Origin: Candidatus Binatia bacterium
GTDB taxonomy: Bacteria; Desulfobacterota; Binatia; UBA12015
Direction of reading: 5' to 3'
Assembly (NCBI GenBank): GCA_029243485.1
Contig: JAQWRY010000007.1
Coordinates: forward strand, 124,001 to 188,000
DNA length: 64,000 nt
Position 1 is the first letter of the stretch; each line of letters opens with the position of its first letter. The position numbers and the translations under genes are program-made. Positions 21,550-34,433 of this stretch are shown in pieces. The notes below the pieces were generated by a model. It saw only the letters and a program-made list of their open reading frames with translations, was not told the DNA's origin and searched no databases.

Positions 21550-22557
21550 ATGCTGTTCGAAAGACCGCACCTGCTCGGGCTCGAGGGACTGACGGCGGAC
21601 GAGCTGACGTTCCTCCTGGATACCGCCGAGTCGTTCAAGGAAGTCTCGGAACGCGAGATCAAGAAGGTGCCTGCGCTCCGTGGGCGCACCGTCGTGAATC
21701 TCTTCTACGAGCCGAGCACGCGGACGCGCACGTCGTTCGAGATCGCCGCGAAGAGGCTCTCTGCCGACACCGTGAATCTGAGCGTAGAGGCTTCATCGAC
21801 GGCCAAGGGCGAGACCCTGAGCGACACGGCGCGGAATCTCGCGGCGATGCGCCCCGATGCCATCGTCGTTCGGCACCCGTCGTCTGGTGCGCCGGACTTG
21901 CTTGCGCGACACGTGGACTGCCCGATCATCAACGCGGGCGACGGCCAGCACGAGCATCCGACGCAGGCGCTTCTCGACCTCCTCACGATTCGCGAGCACA
22001 AGGGCCAGATCGAAGGGCTCACGGTGGCGATCGTCGGCGACCTTCTCCATAGCCGAGTCGCGCGATCGAATCTGCACGGACTTCGCACGATGGGAGCGCA
22101 CGTTCGCTTCGTCGGGCCGCCGTCGCTCGTCTCGCCGTATTTCGCGGACCTCGGCGCCGAGTTGGTGCACGATCTCCACGAAGGCGTGCGCGGGGCCGAC
22201 GTCATCATGATGCTCCGCATCCAGCGCGAACGCATGACCGGGCGGTACTTCTCCTCGCTCGACGAGTACTCCCGCCTCTACTGCCTGTCGGCGGACGCCG
22301 TTGCGAAGGCGAAGCGCGACGTCATCATTCTCCACCCCGGTCCGATGAACCGCGGCGTGGAGATTTCCAGCACGGTCGCGGACGGTCCCTATTCGGTAAT
22401 CATGGACCAGGTCACCAACGGCGTCGCGGTCCGGATGGCGACCCTGTACGTCCTGGTCGGCCGTCGCCGGTCCGGTTCCAGTGAAAGCGACGACGAAGCG
22501 AGCGCCGAGGCCACGTCTGAGGCGAGCGTGCTGCAGAGGGCGGCGACTGGTGAGTGA
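21550..22557 (+). CDS. pyrB: Aspartate carbamoyltransferase catalytic subunit
   Basis: The 335-residue enzyme makes carbamoyl-aspartate from carbamoyl phosphate and aspartate. The carbamoyl-phosphate loop [11 protein letters not shown] is near residue 55, [11 protein letters not shown] near 137, and [11 protein letters not shown] near residue 260. A 30-residue Ser/Glu/Ala-rich tail follows the normal end. No pyrI regulatory subunit is present, consistent with PyrR control. It starts three bases after pyrR and its last bases overlap the pyrC GTG start by eight. Confidence 0.97.
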   Translation: MLFERPHLLGLEGLTADELTFLLDTAESFKEVSEREIKKVPALRGRTVVNLFYEPSTRTRTSFEIAAKRLSADTVNLSVEASSTAKGETLSDTARNLAAMRPDAIVVRHPSSGAPDLLARHVDCPIINAGDGQHEHPTQALLDLLTIREHKGQIEGLTVAIVGDLLHSRVARSNLHGLRTMGAHVRFVGPPSLVSPYFADLGAELVHDLHEGVRGADVIMMLRIQRERMTGRYFSSLDEYSRLYCLSADAVAKAKRDVIILHPGPMNRGVEISSTVADGPYSVIMDQVTNGVAVRMATLYVLVGRRRSGSSESDDEASAEATSEASVLQRAATGE

Positions 22558-23884
22558 TACGGGCAGCAGGCCGATTCGGATCGTCGGCGGGACCGTCGTG
22601 GACCCGAGAAAGCTCAAGGAGACGCAAGCGGACGTTCTCGTCGAGAACGGCACCGTGACCGCGATCGGCGACGGCGTTCCCGATGCCGGCGACGGGATCG
22701 AGACGATCGATGCGACGGGCCTTCTCGTGTTGCCCGGCGCCGTCGACATGCACGTGCATCTCCGCGAGCCCGGGTTCGAGTACAAGGAGACCATCGAGAG
22801 CGGGGCGAAGGCCGCCGTCAGCGCCGGCGTCACCAGCGTCGCCTGCATGGCCAATACGCGCCCGGTCAACGACACGCCCGCGGTCACACGCTTCATCTTG
22901 GAGCGGGCACGGGTCGCCGAAGGTGCACGGGTGTATCCGATCGGCGCCGTTTCGATCGGACTCGAAGGGAAGATCCTCGCCGAGTTTGCGGGCATGCACG
23001 ACGCGGGCATCGTCGCGGTGTCGGATGACGGCCGCCCTGTCGCGGACGCTGAGCTGATGCGGCGGGCGCTGGAGTGCGCGAAGCTCTTCGACATTCCGGT
23101 CATCGACCACGCGGAGGATCCGGCGCTGGCCGCGGGCGGCGTCATGCACGAGGGGGCCGTTTCACTTCGCCTGGGCCTCCGGGGTATCCCGGCCGAGGCG
23201 GAAGAGGTGATGGTTGCGCGGGACATCGCGCTCGCGCAGCTGACGGGCGGGCGCCTCCACATCGCCCACGTGAGTGCGGCGGGCTCCGTTCGTCGTGTAC
23301 GCGCCGCACGGGCGGCGGGTGTCCAGGTGACGGCGGAGGTGACCCCGCACCATCTGTGGCTCACGGACGAAGCGGTTGGGCACTACGACACCAACGCGAA
23401 GATGGCTCCGCCGCTGCGGACAGAGCTCGATCGGGATGCCCTGCGCGAGGGGCTGCGGGACGGTACGATCGATGCGATCGCGACCGACCATGCTCCGCAT
23501 CACCGAGACGAGAAGGATGTGGAGTTCGACTGCGCTCAGCACGGGGTGGTAGGGCTGGAGTCGCTGCTGCCGCTGACGATGCGGCTGGTCCGCGAGGGCG
23601 TGCTTGATTTGCCGACCGCGGTCGCGAAGATTACGAGCGAGCCGGCTGGAATTCTACGGCTGCCGGGGGGCCGCCTGGAAGTGGGGGCTGTCGCGGATGT
23701 CGCGGTGGTCGACCCCGAACTGGAATGGACGTTCGATCCGATGTCACTGAAGAGCAAGAGCAGGAACACACCGTTCGGCACCTGGCCGATGCGCGGGCGC
23801 GCTCTCGTCAGCCTCGTTGGCGGCCGAGTCGCCCACGATGGCCGCCAGGCGGTGAGTTCGGTCGGACAGAGGAGAAGCGCTTGA
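22550..23884 (+). CDS. pyrC: Dihydroorotase, class I
   Basis: The 444-residue zinc amidohydrolase cyclises carbamoyl-aspartate to dihydroorotate. I place the start at GTG 22550, inside the pyrB end, because [18 protein letters not shown] follows immediately; the frame is open further upstream. Metal ligands are in [29 protein letters not shown] and ATDHAPHH. Length and motifs fit class I (PyrC of Gram-positive pyr operons) rather than the shorter E. coli type. Confidence 0.96.
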   Translation: MSDTGSRPIRIVGGTVVDPRKLKETQADVLVENGTVTAIGDGVPDAGDGIETIDATGLLVLPGAVDMHVHLREPGFEYKETIESGAKAAVSAGVTSVACMANTRPVNDTPAVTRFILERARVAEGARVYPIGAVSIGLEGKILAEFAGMHDAGIVAVSDDGRPVADAELMRRALECAKLFDIPVIDHAEDPALAAGGVMHEGAVSLRLGLRGIPAEAEEVMVARDIALAQLTGGRLHIAHVSAAGSVRRVRAARAAGVQVTAEVTPHHLWLTDEAVGHYDTNAKMAPPLRTELDRDALREGLRDGTIDAIATDHAPHHRDEKDVEFDCAQHGVVGLESLLPLTMRLVREGVLDLPTAVAKITSEPAGILRLPGGRLEVGAVADVAVVDPELEWTFDPMSLKSKSRNTPFGTWPMRGRALVSLVGGRVAHDGRQAVSSVGQRRSA

Positions 23885-25026
23885 GTCTGGGATTGGCAGC
23901 GAACCGCACTCCGGCGATTCTCGCGTTGTCCGACGGCCGCGCGTTCCGCGGGCGTGCGTTCGGCGCGACCGGGGAGGTATCGGGCGAGGTCGTGTTCAAC
24001 ACGTCCATGGCCGGATACCAGGAGATCCTCACGGACCCGTCCTACGAGGGCCAACTCGTCGCGATGACATACCCGGAGATTGGCAACGTTGGCGTGAACG
24101 ACGAGGACGTCGAGTCTGGCAAGCCGCACGTCGGTGGGTTCATCGTTCGCGAGTACTGGCCGCAGCCGTCGAGTTGGCGCGCACAGCAGTCACTCGACGC
24201 GTACATGCGTGAGCACGGGATCGTGGGCATCGAAGACATCGACACTCGCGCTCTCGTTCGGCACATCCGGGATGTGGGCGCGCAGCCCGCGATCATCTCG
24301 AGCGGCGACTACGACGAGGCAGACGTGCTCCGCCGCGCGGCGGCCGTCCCGGGGCTCGAGGGGCAGGACCTCGCTTCGCGCGTGACCTGCACCGAGCCCT
24401 ACGATTGGGACGAGGGGGGCTGGACCCTCGGGGCTGGCTACCGTCGTGGCAAGGATCTCGAGCGCTTCGTCGTCGCCTACGATTTCGGGCTGAAGAGAAA
24501 CATTCTGCGCAATTTGGTGGATGCCGGCTGCCGTGTGCGCGTGGTTCCGGCGGCGACACCCGCTCGAGAAGTTCTCGAGATGAAGCCGGATGGCATCTTC
24601 CTGTCGAATGGGCCTGGTGACCCGGCCGCCGTGGAGACGGCGCGGGGAGAGATCGCGGAGTTGGTGGGCGCGGTCCCGCTTTTCGGGATTTGCCTCGGCC
24701 ACCAGGTTCTCTCGCTGGCTCTCGGTGGTCGGACCTTCAAGCTTCCGTTCGGTCACCACGGGGGAAACCACCCGGTGCAGGATCTTTCGACGGGCAAAGT
24801 GGAGATTACGTCGCAGAACCACGGATTCGCGGTAGACGCCGAGTCTCTTCGCGGTGTTGGTGCGGTGAGTCACCTGAACTTGAACGACGGTACCGTAGAG
24901 GGGCTCGCCCACGAGGCGTTGCCGCTCTTTTCTGTGCAGTATCACCCCGAGGCCTCGCCCGGCCCACGGGAGTCGGCGTACCTCTTCGCGAGGTTTGCCG
25001 ACATGATCGACCGGGCGAAGGGCTGA
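23881..25026 (+). CDS. carA: Carbamoyl-phosphate synthase small (glutaminase) subunit
   Basis: This 381-residue class I glutamine amidotransferase delivers ammonia to CarB. The TTG at 23881 overlaps the pyrC stop and follows [25 protein letters not shown] is near residue 40. The glutaminase domain has the nucleophile in GICLGHQ and the His/Glu pair in [10 protein letters not shown] near the C-terminus. Length matches E. coli CarA. Confidence 0.97.
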   Translation: MSLGLAANRTPAILALSDGRAFRGRAFGATGEVSGEVVFNTSMAGYQEILTDPSYEGQLVAMTYPEIGNVGVNDEDVESGKPHVGGFIVREYWPQPSSWRAQQSLDAYMREHGIVGIEDIDTRALVRHIRDVGAQPAIISSGDYDEADVLRRAAAVPGLEGQDLASRVTCTEPYDWDEGGWTLGAGYRRGKDLERFVVAYDFGLKRNILRNLVDAGCRVRVVPAATPAREVLEMKPDGIFLSNGPGDPAAVETARGEIAELVGAVPLFGICLGHQVLSLALGGRTFKLPFGHHGGNHPVQDLSTGKVEITSQNHGFAVDAESLRGVGAVSHLNLNDGTVEGLAHEALPLFSVQYHPEASPGPRESAYLFARFADMIDRAKG

Positions 25027-25030
25027 CAGC

Positions 25031-28000
25031 ATGCCGCGGCGCGACGACATCAAAACCATTCTTCTGATCGGTTCCGGGCCGATCGTTATCGGCCAGGCGT
25101 GCGAGTTCGACTACTCGGGCGCCCAGGCGTGCAAGGCTTTGCGCAGCGAGGGTTACCGCGTCGTGCTGGTGAACTCGAACCCGGCGACGATCATGACGGA
25201 TCCGGATTTCGCGGACGCGACGTACGTCGAGCCGATGACTCTGGAGATCCTCGAGAAGATCATCGAGCGCGAACGCCCGGACGCGGTGCTGCCGACGATC
25301 GGTGGGCAGACCGGTTTGAATCTGGCCCTCGAGATCGCCGAAGCCGGGATTCTGGACAAGTACGGCGTCGAGATGATCGGGGCGAATACGGCCGCGATCA
25401 AGAAGGCGGAAGACCGGGACCTCTTCAAGAACGCGATGCACGCGATTGGCCTCGAAGTGCCGCGCTCGGGTTACGCCCGGACGTTGGCCGAAGCTCAGGC
25501 GGTGCAGCGCGATCTCGGTTTTCCGGTGATCATTCGACCGTCTCGGACACTCGGTGGCATGGGAGGCGGATTCGCTTCCGATCAGAAGGCGTTCGACGAG
25601 CTCGCGGCCTGGGGCCTCGATCTCTCGCCGCACAGCGAGGTCCTCGTCGAGGAGTCCATCGCCGGGTGGAAGGAGTTCGAACTCGAGGTGATGCGAGATC
25701 ACGCGGACAACGTCGTGATCATCTGCTCGATCGAGAACCTCGACCCGATGGGCGTTCATACCGGCGACTCGATCACGGTCGCGCCGATTCAGACGCTCAC
25801 CGACAAGGAATACCAGATCCTGCGTGACGCCTCGATCGCGATCATCCGAGAGATCGGGGTCGACACTGGCGGCTCGAACATCCAGTTCGCGACGGATCCC
25901 AAGACCGGTCGCATGGTCGTCATCGAGATGAACCCGCGCGTGTCGCGCAGCTCGGCCCTCGCCTCGAAGGCGACCGGTTTCCCGATCGCGAAGATCGCGG
26001 CCAAACTCGCCGTCGGCTTCACGCTCGACGAGCTCAAGAACGACATCACGCGAGAGACACCGGCGTCGTTCGAACCCTCGATCGACTATGTCGTTACGAA
26101 GATTCCCCGGTTCACGTTCGAGAAGTTCCCGCAGGCGGACGATCACCTGACGTCTCAGATGAAGTCGGTCGGCGAAGCCATGGCAATCGGTCGCACGTTC
26201 AAGGAGAGCTTGCACAAGGCGCTTCGCTCGATGGAAATCGGGATCGCCGGCCTGGAGCCGACGGCCGGCGACATGACCGACGAGACTTTGCGCGATCGCC
26301 TGCAGGTGCCGAACCCGCAGCGGTTGCTGCTCGTCGCGGATGCATTCCGCCGCGGTTGGGGGCAGGAGGAGATCCACGATCTCTCCCGCATCGACCCCTG
26401 GTTCTTGCGCAACATCGAGGATCTCGTCACGGCAGAGGCGGAGATCGGCGAGCTGGGTCTCGCGGGCCTCGAGCGCGACGGAGCGGCCGGGCTGGCCGCG
26501 GCGAAGCGTCTGGGCTTCTCGGATCGCCGCCTCGGGGCGCTCCTGGGAACGGACCGGCACGTGATCCGAAAGACTCGCGAGCGCCTCGGTATCACCCCGG
26601 TCTACAAGACGGTGGATACGTGCGCGGCGGAGTTCGCAGCGTACACGCCGTACTTCTATTCGGCGTATGAGCCGGGAGAGTGCGAATCGTCGCCGACCGA
26701 TCGGCGTAAGATCATGATCCTCGGCGGCGGGCCGAACCGGATCGGGCAGGGCATCGAGTTCGACTACTGCTGCGTCCACGCGGCGTTCGCACTGAAGGAA
26801 GACGGGTTCGAGACCATCATGGTCAACTGCAACCCGGAGACCGTCTCCACCGACTACGACACGTCGGACAAACTGTACTTCGAGCCGCTCACGCTGGAGG
26901 ATGTCCTGGCGATCGTGGAGAAGGAGAAGCCCTACGGTGTCATCGTGCAGTTCGGGGGCCAGACCCCCTTGCGGCTGGCGGTGGACCTCGAGCGGGCGGG
27001 CGCGCCGATCATCGGGACGAGTCCCGACGCAATCGATCGCGCCGAAGATCGCGAACGCTTCAAGGAACTCTTGGAGAATCTGGGACTCCACCAGCCCGAG
27101 AACGGAACCGCCCGGTCGGTCGAGGAAGCGTCCGTCATCGCGAAGAGGATCGGCTATCCGGTCCTTCTGCGACCGAGCTACGTGCTGGGCGGTCGCGCCA
27201 TGGAGATTGTGGCCCACGAAGAGGGGCTTCGATCTTACATGGACCGCGCCGTCAGTGCCTCGCCGGACCACCCGGTGCTCGTCGACAAATTCCTGAACAA
27301 TGCGATCGAGATCGACGTCGACTGCGTCTCCGATGGGACCGACGTAGTCATTGGCGGGGTCATGGAGCACATTGAGCCTGCGGGAGTTCACTCCGGCGAC
27401 TCGGCGTGCGCACTTCCGCCGCAGCGTCTGTCCGCGGACACCCTTGCGGAGATTCGTCGTCAGACGGTCGCGCTTGCCCGAGAACTCGAAGTCATCGGTC
27501 TGATGAACATCCAGTTCGCCGTGCAGGCGGACACCGTTTACGTTCTCGAGGTGAACCCGCGCGCTTCACGGACGGTGCCGTTCGTTTCCAAGGCAATCGG
27601 ACGACCCCTGGCGAAGGTGGCGGCCCGGGTCATGGGTGGGAAGTCGCTCGCCGAGCAGGGCGTGACGGAGGAGATCATTCCCGAGCACGTATCGGTGAAG
27701 GAGTCGGTGTTTCCGTTCCTGAAGTTCCCGGGCGTGGACACGCTGCTCGGACCCGAGATGAAATCCACCGGTGAGGTGATGGGAATTGATCGCACGTTCG
27801 CGCGAGCCTTCTTGAAGGCCGCCGACGGTGCGAGCAGTGAGCTTCCCGCGTCGGGTACTGTCTTTGTGAGCGTTCGCGAAGAGGACCGAGATCGCATTCT
27901 GCCCGTTGCGCGGCGGTTCGCCGAAGCGGGTTTCCAACTCCTCGCGACGCACGGAACCGGAGGGCATCTGCGCGCCGCCGGCGTCGAATGCGAAGGGGTG

Positions 28001-28270
28001 AACAAGGTGCACGAGGGCTCGCCGCACATCGTCGACGCGTTGCGCGATGGCCGCGTCGCACTCGTGGTGAACACGACGTCGTCGCCGCAGTCGATCGTCG
28101 ACTCCTTCTCGCTGCGGCGCACGACCCTCGAGACCCGGACGCCCTACGTGACGACGATCGAAGGAGCGGTTGCCGCGGCTGAGGCGAGTGCGGAGCGCTC
28201 CGGTGGTCCGCTCGAAGTTCGAACGCTCCAAGAGTACCACGCGTCCGCCGCGAGAGCGCGAGGCGCCTGA
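25031..28270 (+). CDS. carB: Carbamoyl-phosphate synthase large subunit
   Basis: The 1079-residue protein makes carbamoyl phosphate for pyrimidines and arginine. Two ATP-grasp halves are visible: [20 protein letters not shown] opens the first and [21 protein letters not shown] near residue 563 opens the second. [19 protein letters not shown] and [17 protein letters not shown] mark the equivalent metal loops. The MGS-like allosteric domain fills the last 140 residues. It starts four bases after carA and ends three bases before recG. Confidence 0.98.
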   Translation: MPRRDDIKTILLIGSGPIVIGQACEFDYSGAQACKALRSEGYRVVLVNSNPATIMTDPDFADATYVEPMTLEILEKIIERERPDAVLPTIGGQTGLNLALEIAEAGILDKYGVEMIGANTAAIKKAEDRDLFKNAMHAIGLEVPRSGYARTLAEAQAVQRDLGFPVIIRPSRTLGGMGGGFASDQKAFDELAAWGLDLSPHSEVLVEESIAGWKEFELEVMRDHADNVVIICSIENLDPMGVHTGDSITVAPIQTLTDKEYQILRDASIAIIREIGVDTGGSNIQFATDPKTGRMVVIEMNPRVSRSSALASKATGFPIAKIAAKLAVGFTLDELKNDITRETPASFEPSIDYVVTKIPRFTFEKFPQADDHLTSQMKSVGEAMAIGRTFKESLHKALRSMEIGIAGLEPTAGDMTDETLRDRLQVPNPQRLLLVADAFRRGWGQEEIHDLSRIDPWFLRNIEDLVTAEAEIGELGLAGLERDGAAGLAAAKRLGFSDRRLGALLGTDRHVIRKTRERLGITPVYKTVDTCAAEFAAYTPYFYSAYEPGECESSPTDRRKIMILGGGPNRIGQGIEFDYCCVHAAFALKEDGFETIMVNCNPETVSTDYDTSDKLYFEPLTLEDVLAIVEKEKPYGVIVQFGGQTPLRLAVDLERAGAPIIGTSPDAIDRAEDRERFKELLENLGLHQPENGTARSVEEASVIAKRIGYPVLLRPSYVLGGRAMEIVAHEEGLRSYMDRAVSASPDHPVLVDKFLNNAIEIDVDCVSDGTDVVIGGVMEHIEPAGVHSGDSACALPPQRLSADTLAEIRRQTVALARELEVIGLMNIQFAVQADTVYVLEVNPRASRTVPFVSKAIGRPLAKVAARVMGGKSLAEQGVTEEIIPEHVSVKESVFPFLKFPGVDTLLGPEMKSTGEVMGIDRTFARAFLKAADGASSELPASGTVFVSVREEDRDRILPVARRFAEAGFQLLATHGTGGHLRAAGVECEGVNKVHEGSPHIVDALRDGRVALVVNTTSSPQSIVDSFSLRRTTLETRTPYVTTIEGAVAAAEASAERSGGPLEVRTLQEYHASAARARGA

Positions 28271-28273
28271 CCC

Positions 28274-30820
28274 TTGCCGAGCGACCCGCTCGCCGACCTG
28301 GTTTCAAGTGCCGCGCGGCCGCTGAGTTTCCTGCGCGAAGCGGATGCTGGTCAGCGCGCGCGGACGCGTCTGCCGGTTGCGGCCTGGCTGAAGCGGATCG
28401 AGACTCTGGAATCCGCCGAGCCCCGGCTCGCGGAACTGGCCGACATCCTCAGGCGCCTCGACGACGCCGAGGCGCGTCAGGAGACGAAGCTCCTCGATCG
28501 TGCGCTGGAGCTACTGCGCACGATCGCAGGTGACGACGCTGGACCGCCGCAACCGACGCCCGGGCCGACCGCTACGCCGACCAAGCCAGCGCCGGGGCCG
28601 GCCACGTCCACGGCGACGAGAGTGGCAGCGGCCACAGCGACGAGCGCAGCTGAGGCCCCGGTTCGGGTGGAGCATCAGCGCGTTGCGCCGGCATCGGAAG
28701 GCGCGATCGACGCGTATCTGGCGGCTCTCGCACTTCCGGTGACGAGCTTGTCCGGGGTGGGTCCGGCGCGGGGGAAGGAGCTGTCGAAGTATGGTCTCGA
28801 GACGGTTGAGGACGTCCTGTACCACCTCCCGTTCCGTTACGAGGATCGCAGGAAGCTGGCGCTGGTCGAGGACCTCCGCGAAGGGGAGGCGGCTACCACC
28901 ACGCTCACTCTCTCGGGTGTCGACGATCGCTCGTTCGGTCGGCGCGGACGCCGCGTGCTCCGCGCGATCGGCCGGGACGAAACCGGCGTGGTCGAGCTCG
29001 TCTGGTACCACCAGATCCGGTACTTCCGGTCGCGGCTGAAGGAGGGATCGCGTTGGCTCGTCCACGGGCGCGTCGAGCGAGGACACGACGTGTCTCTCCG
29101 AATGGTGCACCCCGAGATGGAGGCCGCCGACGAAGGAGAGAGCAGCTCCGCCCCGCGCATCGTGCCGGTGTACGAGAAGCCGACGGCGATGCCGGCCTCG
29201 GCCATGCGGCGGATCGCTCACGCTGCCATCCGCCAGCATGCGAAGACGATCCCGGACACGCTGCCGGTCGCACATCGCGAGCGTCTGGGGCTCCGGGATC
29301 TGACGGACGCGTTCGAGTGCGTGCACGCACCCGAAGGAGAGGAGGACGTCGAGGACCTCGCCCGCGGTGGCTCGGCCTGCCACCGCGCGATCATCTTCGA
29401 CGAGCTGTTCTTCGTGCAGCTCGGCCTCTTGCTGCGCAAGGCGACGGTAGCCCGGCAGGCCGGGATCGGGTTCTCCGTACCGGGGGTGTTGGCGGACCGA
29501 TTGCTGTCGGAGCTGCCGTTCGCCCTGACGGGCGCGCAAGAGCGCGTTCTGAGCGAGATCCGTGCGGACATGGAGGCCGCGCGGCCCATGCACCGCCTTC
29601 TGCAGGGCGACGTCGGGAGCGGGAAGACCGTCATCGCGGTCGCGGCCGCGCTGCGTGCGATCGAGGCGGGCTACCAAGCGGTCTTGATGGCTCCGACCGA
29701 GTTGCTCGCGGAGCAGCATTGGCGGACCGTGCAGAAGGTCGCCGGGGGCCTCGACGTGGGGTTGTGGACGCTCACCGGTGAGACCCCGACCACGGAACGG
29801 CGGGCGGCGCTCGCCGAACTTGCGGAGGGGCGGCCAGGGCTCGCGGTTGGAACGCATGCGCTGATCCAGGATCAGGTTCGATTCGGGCGGCTCGGCCTCG
29901 CGGTGATCGACGAGCAGCACCGCTTCGGCGTGATGCAGAGGGCCGCGCTCTCCAAGGCGGAGGGGGAACTTCCACCAGACGTCCTTCTCATGACTGCCAC
30001 TCCGATTCCGCGGACGATGGCTCTGAGCGTCTACGGTGATCTCGACCTGTCGACGATCGATGAGCTGCCGCCTAGTCGAAAGCCGGTCACGACTCAGTTG
30101 TTCGGTGCATCGCATCGCTCGCGTGCCTACGAGACGGTTCGCGACGAGGTCGCGGCAGGGCGTCAGGCGTACGTCGTGTACCCACTCGTCGAGGAATCCG
30201 AGAAGACCGACCTGCGGGATGCGACGTCCGCGGCGGAGGAGCTTGCGAGCGGTCCGTTTGCGGACTTTCGTGTTGCACTTGTGCACGGCCGGATGGCATC
30301 GGCGGCACGAGACGCGGTCATGCGCGCCTTCCGCGATGGCGAGTACGACATCCTCGTCGCCACGACCGTCATCGAGGTTGGGATCGATGTGCCGAATGCG
30401 AGCGTGATCGTCATCGAGCACGCGGAGCGGTTCGGCTTGTCGCAACTGCATCAGCTCCGCGGTCGCGTCGGCCGGGGGAGCGATGCAGCGTACTGTATCC
30501 TCATCGCCGACTATGCCCAGTCGAACGAGGCGAAGGAGCGTCTGCGCGTGATGACCGAGACCAGCGATGGTCTGCGGATCGCGGAGGCCGACCTCGAGAT
30601 CCGCGGACCGGGGGCGCTCCTCGGGACACGGCAGGCCGGGGTTCCGGATTTCCGGGTGGCCAGTCTCCTGCGCGACGCGGGGATCCTCCGAGACGCCCGT
30701 GGGCTCGCCGAGGAGATCCTGAAGGGGGACCCCACGCTCGGCGGAGAGTCCTCCCGGGCGATCGCGAAGCTCCTGGACGCGCGCTGGGCGGGGCGTCTCG
30801 GGTTGGCCCGGGTCGGGTAG
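28274..30820 (+). CDS. recG: ATP-dependent DNA helicase RecG
   Basis: The 848-residue branched-DNA helicase reverses stalled forks. It starts at TTG. Residues 1-95 are a helical domain, followed by a disordered Pro/Thr/Ala-rich linker at about 97-130. The wedge OB domain begins near 155 ([26 protein letters not shown], written in two parts in the family as GVGP and L-Y-H-L-P-F-R-Y). Helicase motifs are GDVGSGKT (Walker A), [15 protein letters not shown] and QLRGRVGRG. It is longer than E. coli RecG (693) because of the N-terminal extension, common in delta-type bacteria. Confidence 0.96.
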   Translation: MPSDPLADLVSSAARPLSFLREADAGQRARTRLPVAAWLKRIETLESAEPRLAELADILRRLDDAEARQETKLLDRALELLRTIAGDDAGPPQPTPGPTATPTKPAPGPATSTATRVAAATATSAAEAPVRVEHQRVAPASEGAIDAYLAALALPVTSLSGVGPARGKELSKYGLETVEDVLYHLPFRYEDRRKLALVEDLREGEAATTTLTLSGVDDRSFGRRGRRVLRAIGRDETGVVELVWYHQIRYFRSRLKEGSRWLVHGRVERGHDVSLRMVHPEMEAADEGESSSAPRIVPVYEKPTAMPASAMRRIAHAAIRQHAKTIPDTLPVAHRERLGLRDLTDAFECVHAPEGEEDVEDLARGGSACHRAIIFDELFFVQLGLLLRKATVARQAGIGFSVPGVLADRLLSELPFALTGAQERVLSEIRADMEAARPMHRLLQGDVGSGKTVIAVAAALRAIEAGYQAVLMAPTELLAEQHWRTVQKVAGGLDVGLWTLTGETPTTERRAALAELAEGRPGLAVGTHALIQDQVRFGRLGLAVIDEQHRFGVMQRAALSKAEGELPPDVLLMTATPIPRTMALSVYGDLDLSTIDELPPSRKPVTTQLFGASHRSRAYETVRDEVAAGRQAYVVYPLVEESEKTDLRDATSAAEELASGPFADFRVALVHGRMASAARDAVMRAFRDGEYDILVATTVIEVGIDVPNASVIVIEHAERFGLSQLHQLRGRVGRGSDAAYCILIADYAQSNEAKERLRVMTETSDGLRIAEADLEIRGPGALLGTRQAGVPDFRVASLLRDAGILRDARGLAEEILKGDPTLGGESSRAIAKLLDARWAGRLGLARVG

Positions 30821-30903
30821 CCGGGGGCCGCTTCCGAGGGGTTCGAAACGCTGGTGCGGTAGGCCTTTTTCCGGGAACAGAGCCGTGTGCTAACGACTGG
30901 GCT

Positions 30904-32130
30904 ATGGATTTCCCGCGAATCAAGCGGTTGCCGCCCTACGTGTTCGACGTGATCGGAGGTCTCAAGGTGGCGGCGCGAGCCCGTGGGGAGGACATCGTCG
31001 ATTTCGGGATGGGGAACCCGGATCAGCCCACGCCGCCGCACATCGTCGAGAAGCTCATCGAGGCGGCTCAGAAGCCGCAGAATCACCGCTACTCGGTGTC
31101 GCGCGGGATCTACAAGCTCCGTCTCGCGATCTGCGATTGGTACCGCCGTCGCTACAACGTAGATCTCGACGCGGACAGCGAAGCCATCGTGACGATCGGA
31201 TCTAAAGAGGGGATCGCGCATCTGGCGCTGGCTGTCCTCGGCCCGGGCGACGTTGTTCTCGCCCCGACCCCGACTTACCCGATTCACCAGTACGCGGTGA
31301 TCATCGCCAACGGCGATCTGCGGTCGGTTCCCCTCGGGCCCGGGCAAGACTTCTTCGAGAACCTCGTCGAGGCCACGCGTCAGACGTGGCCGCGCCCGAA
31401 GTTCCTCATCTTGAACTTCCCGCACAACCCGACGACCGAAGTCGTCGACCTCGATTTCTTCCAGCGAATCGTCGATTTCGCACGCGAGCACGAGATGTAT
31501 GTCGTGCATGACCTCGCGTACGCCGACATCGTCTTCGACGGATACGAGCCGCCGAGCATTCTGCAGGTGCCCGGGGCCAAAGAGATCGCCGTCGAGTTCT
31601 TCTCTCTGTCCAAGAGCTACAGCATGCCCGGTTGGCGCGTAGGTTTCGCAGTCGGGAACCCGGAACTCATTGCCGCGCTTGCTCGGATGAAGAGCTATCT
31701 CGATTACGGTATCTTCCAGCCGGTGCAGATCGCGGCGATCGCGGCCCTGAACGGGCCGCAGGAGTGTCTCGATGAAATTCGAGGCGTGTATCGTTCCCGT
31801 CGCGACGTGCTGTGCGACGGGCTCACCCGTTCCGGATGGAACGTGCCGCGGCCGCCGGCCACGATGTTCGTCTGGGCGGAGATCCCGGACGAGTGGAAGG
31901 AACGTGGTTCCCTGGAGTTTTCGAAGTTCCTCCTGAGCGAGGCGAAGGTGGCCGTGTCACCGGGGATTGGCTTCGGTGAATACGGAGATCATTACGTGCG
32001 TATGGCGCTCATTGAGAACGAACACCGGACCCGTCAGGCGGTCCGAGGCATGAGGCGGGCACTGGGGCTCGGTGGCGCGCCGCAGGCGAACTCGATTGCG
32101 GACGAGGCGGAAGACCATGGCAAGAGCTGA
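30904..32130 (+). CDS. Class I/II aminotransferase, alanine/aspartate type (AlaC-like)
   Basis: This is a 408-residue PLP enzyme. The family start [15 protein letters not shown] followed by [16 protein letters not shown] is typical of the AlaC/YfdZ group. [13 protein letters not shown] holds the cofactor-binding Asn, YADIVFDGY the Asp and Tyr, and [15 protein letters not shown] the PLP lysine. It overlaps the homoserine dehydrogenase start by 14 bases, suggesting a role in amino-acid synthesis (alanine, or transamination in the aspartate family). It is preceded by an 83-base gap with no clear signals. Confidence 0.9.
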   Translation: MDFPRIKRLPPYVFDVIGGLKVAARARGEDIVDFGMGNPDQPTPPHIVEKLIEAAQKPQNHRYSVSRGIYKLRLAICDWYRRRYNVDLDADSEAIVTIGSKEGIAHLALAVLGPGDVVLAPTPTYPIHQYAVIIANGDLRSVPLGPGQDFFENLVEATRQTWPRPKFLILNFPHNPTTEVVDLDFFQRIVDFAREHEMYVVHDLAYADIVFDGYEPPSILQVPGAKEIAVEFFSLSKSYSMPGWRVGFAVGNPELIAALARMKSYLDYGIFQPVQIAAIAALNGPQECLDEIRGVYRSRRDVLCDGLTRSGWNVPRPPATMFVWAEIPDEWKERGSLEFSKFLLSEAKVAVSPGIGFGEYGDHYVRMALIENEHRTRQAVRGMRRALGLGGAPQANSIADEAEDHGKS

Positions 32131-33475
32131 TCGGAGTCGGCGGGCACCGTCGGGAAAGCCGGGTCAGCGTCGTGTGCGCGTGGCACTCATCGGCTGGGGC
32201 ACCATCGGATCGGGTGTGATCAAGATGATGCGAGGGTCACACGACGCACTCTCGGATCGTCTCGGCGCACCGTTGGAACTGGCGCGGGTCGCGGATCTCG
32301 ATCTCACGAGCAAGCGCAGCGTGCGGGTTCCGAAGAGCCTCCTCACCAAAGATACGAAGGCGGTCCTGAAGGACCCGGACATCGACATCGTGGTCGAGCT
32401 GATCGGCGGCCTGGAGCCGGCCCGGACCTTTGTCCTCGAAGCCATCGCGAACGGCAAGGCCGTCGTGACGGCGAACAAGGCGCTTCTCGCGCATCACGGT
32501 CGCGAGATCTTCACCGCGGCCGAGGCGGCGGGTGTCGGGTTCGGTTTCGAGGCGAGTGTGGGGGGCGGCATCCCGATCATCCGCACGCTGCGTGAGGCGC
32601 TCGGGGGGGATCGTCATTCCGCAGTCTTCGGCATCATGAACGGGACGTCGAACTACATCCTGAGCACGATGGCGGCGAAGGGAGATGGGTTCTCCGAGGT
32701 TCTCGCGGCCGCTCAAGCGTCCGGCCTGGCTGAAGCCGATCCGACGTACGATGTCGACGGAATTGACGCTGCGCACAAGCTGGCGCTCCTCGTGCAGCTC
32801 GCCTTCGGCGTGCACATCCCCCTGGACGCGATCCACACCGAGGGGATTCGCGAGGTCGATGAGCTGGACATGGCCTACGCGAAGGAGCTCGGGTACGAGA
32901 TCAAGCTTCTCGCGATCGCGAAGCAGCTCGACGACTCGATCGAAGCCCGCGTGCACCCGACCATGATCCCGACCAGCAACCTGCTCGCGGGCGTCGACGG
33001 TGCGATGAACGCGGTCTGTCTCCACGGGGACGCACTGGGCCCGAGCATGTACTACGGCGCAGGTGCGGGCATGATGCCTACAGCGACGGCGGTCGTCGGC
33101 GACATCCTGGACCTGGCCCGCGATCGGTTGGGCCTCGGCGGCCCGCGGCTTCCTCCGCTCGGCTTCGCCGCTCGGGACCTTCAGAAGGCCCGCGTGCGGC
33201 CGATCGGCGACGTCGTCAGCGAGTACTACCTGCGGATCCAGGCGAAGGATCAGCCGGGCGTGCTCGCGGAGGTCGCCGGGCATCTCGGTCGGGCGGGCAT
33301 CTCGGTGGAGTCAGTAGTGCAACGGGGCCGAAAGAGCGACGGAGCCGTTCCGATGGTGTTCCGCACGCACGAGACGCGTGAGCGAGACCTACGTCGCGCG
33401 CTTGCGAAGGTCGCCGCTCTGAAGACGATCAAGGGGACGCCCGTGGCCATCCGGATCGAAGAAAATCCGGGCTAA
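32117..33475 (+). CDS. hom: Homoserine dehydrogenase
   Basis: The 452-residue enzyme reduces aspartate semialdehyde to homoserine for threonine and methionine. The ATG at 32117 lies inside the end of the aminotransferase gene; a basic 18-residue leader precedes [34 protein letters not shown] and [12 protein letters not shown] are the NADP/active-site segments; [13 protein letters not shown] is the homoserine site. A C-terminal ACT domain ([20 protein letters not shown]) implies feedback by threonine. Its stop overlaps glpX by one base. Confidence 0.95.
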   Translation: MARADRSRRAPSGKPGQRRVRVALIGWGTIGSGVIKMMRGSHDALSDRLGAPLELARVADLDLTSKRSVRVPKSLLTKDTKAVLKDPDIDIVVELIGGLEPARTFVLEAIANGKAVVTANKALLAHHGREIFTAAEAAGVGFGFEASVGGGIPIIRTLREALGGDRHSAVFGIMNGTSNYILSTMAAKGDGFSEVLAAAQASGLAEADPTYDVDGIDAAHKLALLVQLAFGVHIPLDAIHTEGIREVDELDMAYAKELGYEIKLLAIAKQLDDSIEARVHPTMIPTSNLLAGVDGAMNAVCLHGDALGPSMYYGAGAGMMPTATAVVGDILDLARDRLGLGGPRLPPLGFAARDLQKARVRPIGDVVSEYYLRIQAKDQPGVLAEVAGHLGRAGISVESVVQRGRKSDGAVPMVFRTHETRERDLRRALAKVAALKTIKGTPVAIRIEENPG

Positions 33476-34422
33476 TGGATCGCAATCTCGCAATGGAGGT
33501 CGTCCGCGTCACCGAGGCCGCGGCGCTCGAGTCGGCGCGGTTGATGGGTCGCGGGGACGCGGCGGCGGTGGATGCCGCCGCCGCGCAGGCGATGAGGAAA
33601 GCCTTCGGCGCGATCAACGCGGAGGCCGTGATCGTCATCGGAGAGGGGCAGGAGGGCGATCTCCACGTCGGTCAGCACATCGGTGGCGGGTCCGAGACCG
33701 TGTCGATCGATGTCGCCCTCGACGCGCTGGAAGGCGCGACCGTCTGTGCGACGGGTGGGGCCAATGCGCTTTCCCTAATTCTGATTGGGGAGCGTGGCCG
33801 GATTCTCAGCTGTCCCGAAACGTATATGGAGAAGCTCGCCGTGGGCCCGGCGGGGCGGCGGGTGGTCGACCTCGATCGCTCACCCACAGACAACCTGCAG
33901 GCCCTCGCCGAAGCGAAGGGCGTGTACGTGCAGGATCTCACGGTGGTTCTCCTCGACCGACCGCGCCATTCGCGGTTGATCGATGAGGTCCGGAGGGCGG
34001 GAGCGCGTGTCCAGCTGCTGGCCGACGGCGATCTGTCCGCGGCCATCGCGACCGCTCGACCCGATTCGGGCATCGACATCGTGATGGGAATCGGCGGCGC
34101 GCAGCAGGGCGTCTTGGCAGCCGGGGCGTTGGAGTGTCTCGGAGGCGAGTTCCAGGGACGGTTCAAGCCGATGACCAGCGACGAGGTGATGGGTCTCACC
34201 GATGCCGGAATCACGGATCAGGCGCGAATCTTTCGCGCACCCGATTTGATCGGGGAGAACGTCATGTTCGCGGCCACCGGCGTCACCAACGGGCACCTTC
34301 TGAAAGGCGTGCAGTTCCAGCGGGGCGGCGCGACGACGAACTCGGTCGTGATGCGATCGCAGAGCCGAACGGTCCGCTGGATCGAGGCCTTCCACCACTT
34401 CGATTTGAAACCCGAGTACTAG
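33475..34422 (+). CDS. glpX: Fructose-1,6-bisphosphatase, class II
   Basis: The 315-residue Li-sensitive phosphatase family member acts in gluconeogenesis. GEGQEGD near residue 60 and the metal-binding DVALDALEGAT near residue 78 match the GlpX signatures, though the usual D-P-L-E-G-T reads D-A-L-E-G-A-T here. YMEKLAVGP and GIGGAQQGVLAAGAL are conserved. It starts on the last base of the hom stop codon. Confidence 0.92.
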   Translation: MDRNLAMEVVRVTEAAALESARLMGRGDAAAVDAAAAQAMRKAFGAINAEAVIVIGEGQEGDLHVGQHIGGGSETVSIDVALDALEGATVCATGGANALSLILIGERGRILSCPETYMEKLAVGPAGRRVVDLDRSPTDNLQALAEAKGVYVQDLTVVLLDRPRHSRLIDEVRRAGARVQLLADGDLSAAIATARPDSGIDIVMGIGGAQQGVLAAGALECLGGEFQGRFKPMTSDEVMGLTDAGITDQARIFRAPDLIGENVMFAATGVTNGHLLKGVQFQRGGATTNSVVMRSQSRTVRWIEAFHHFDLKPEY

Positions 34423-34433
34423 GAGTCCGCCCC

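Noticed and set aside
24806-27391. Long minus-strand open frame opposite carA/carB
   Set aside because: It is a high-GC mirror of carB with a composition rich in Arg/Asp/His and no recognisable domain. The same holds for long antisense frames at 14298-16490, 18215-20743 and 46947-49157.
30821-30903. tRNA or small RNA gene in the recG-aminotransferase gap
   Set aside because: A GTTCGAAAC-like string caught the eye, but there is no acceptor stem or cloverleaf.
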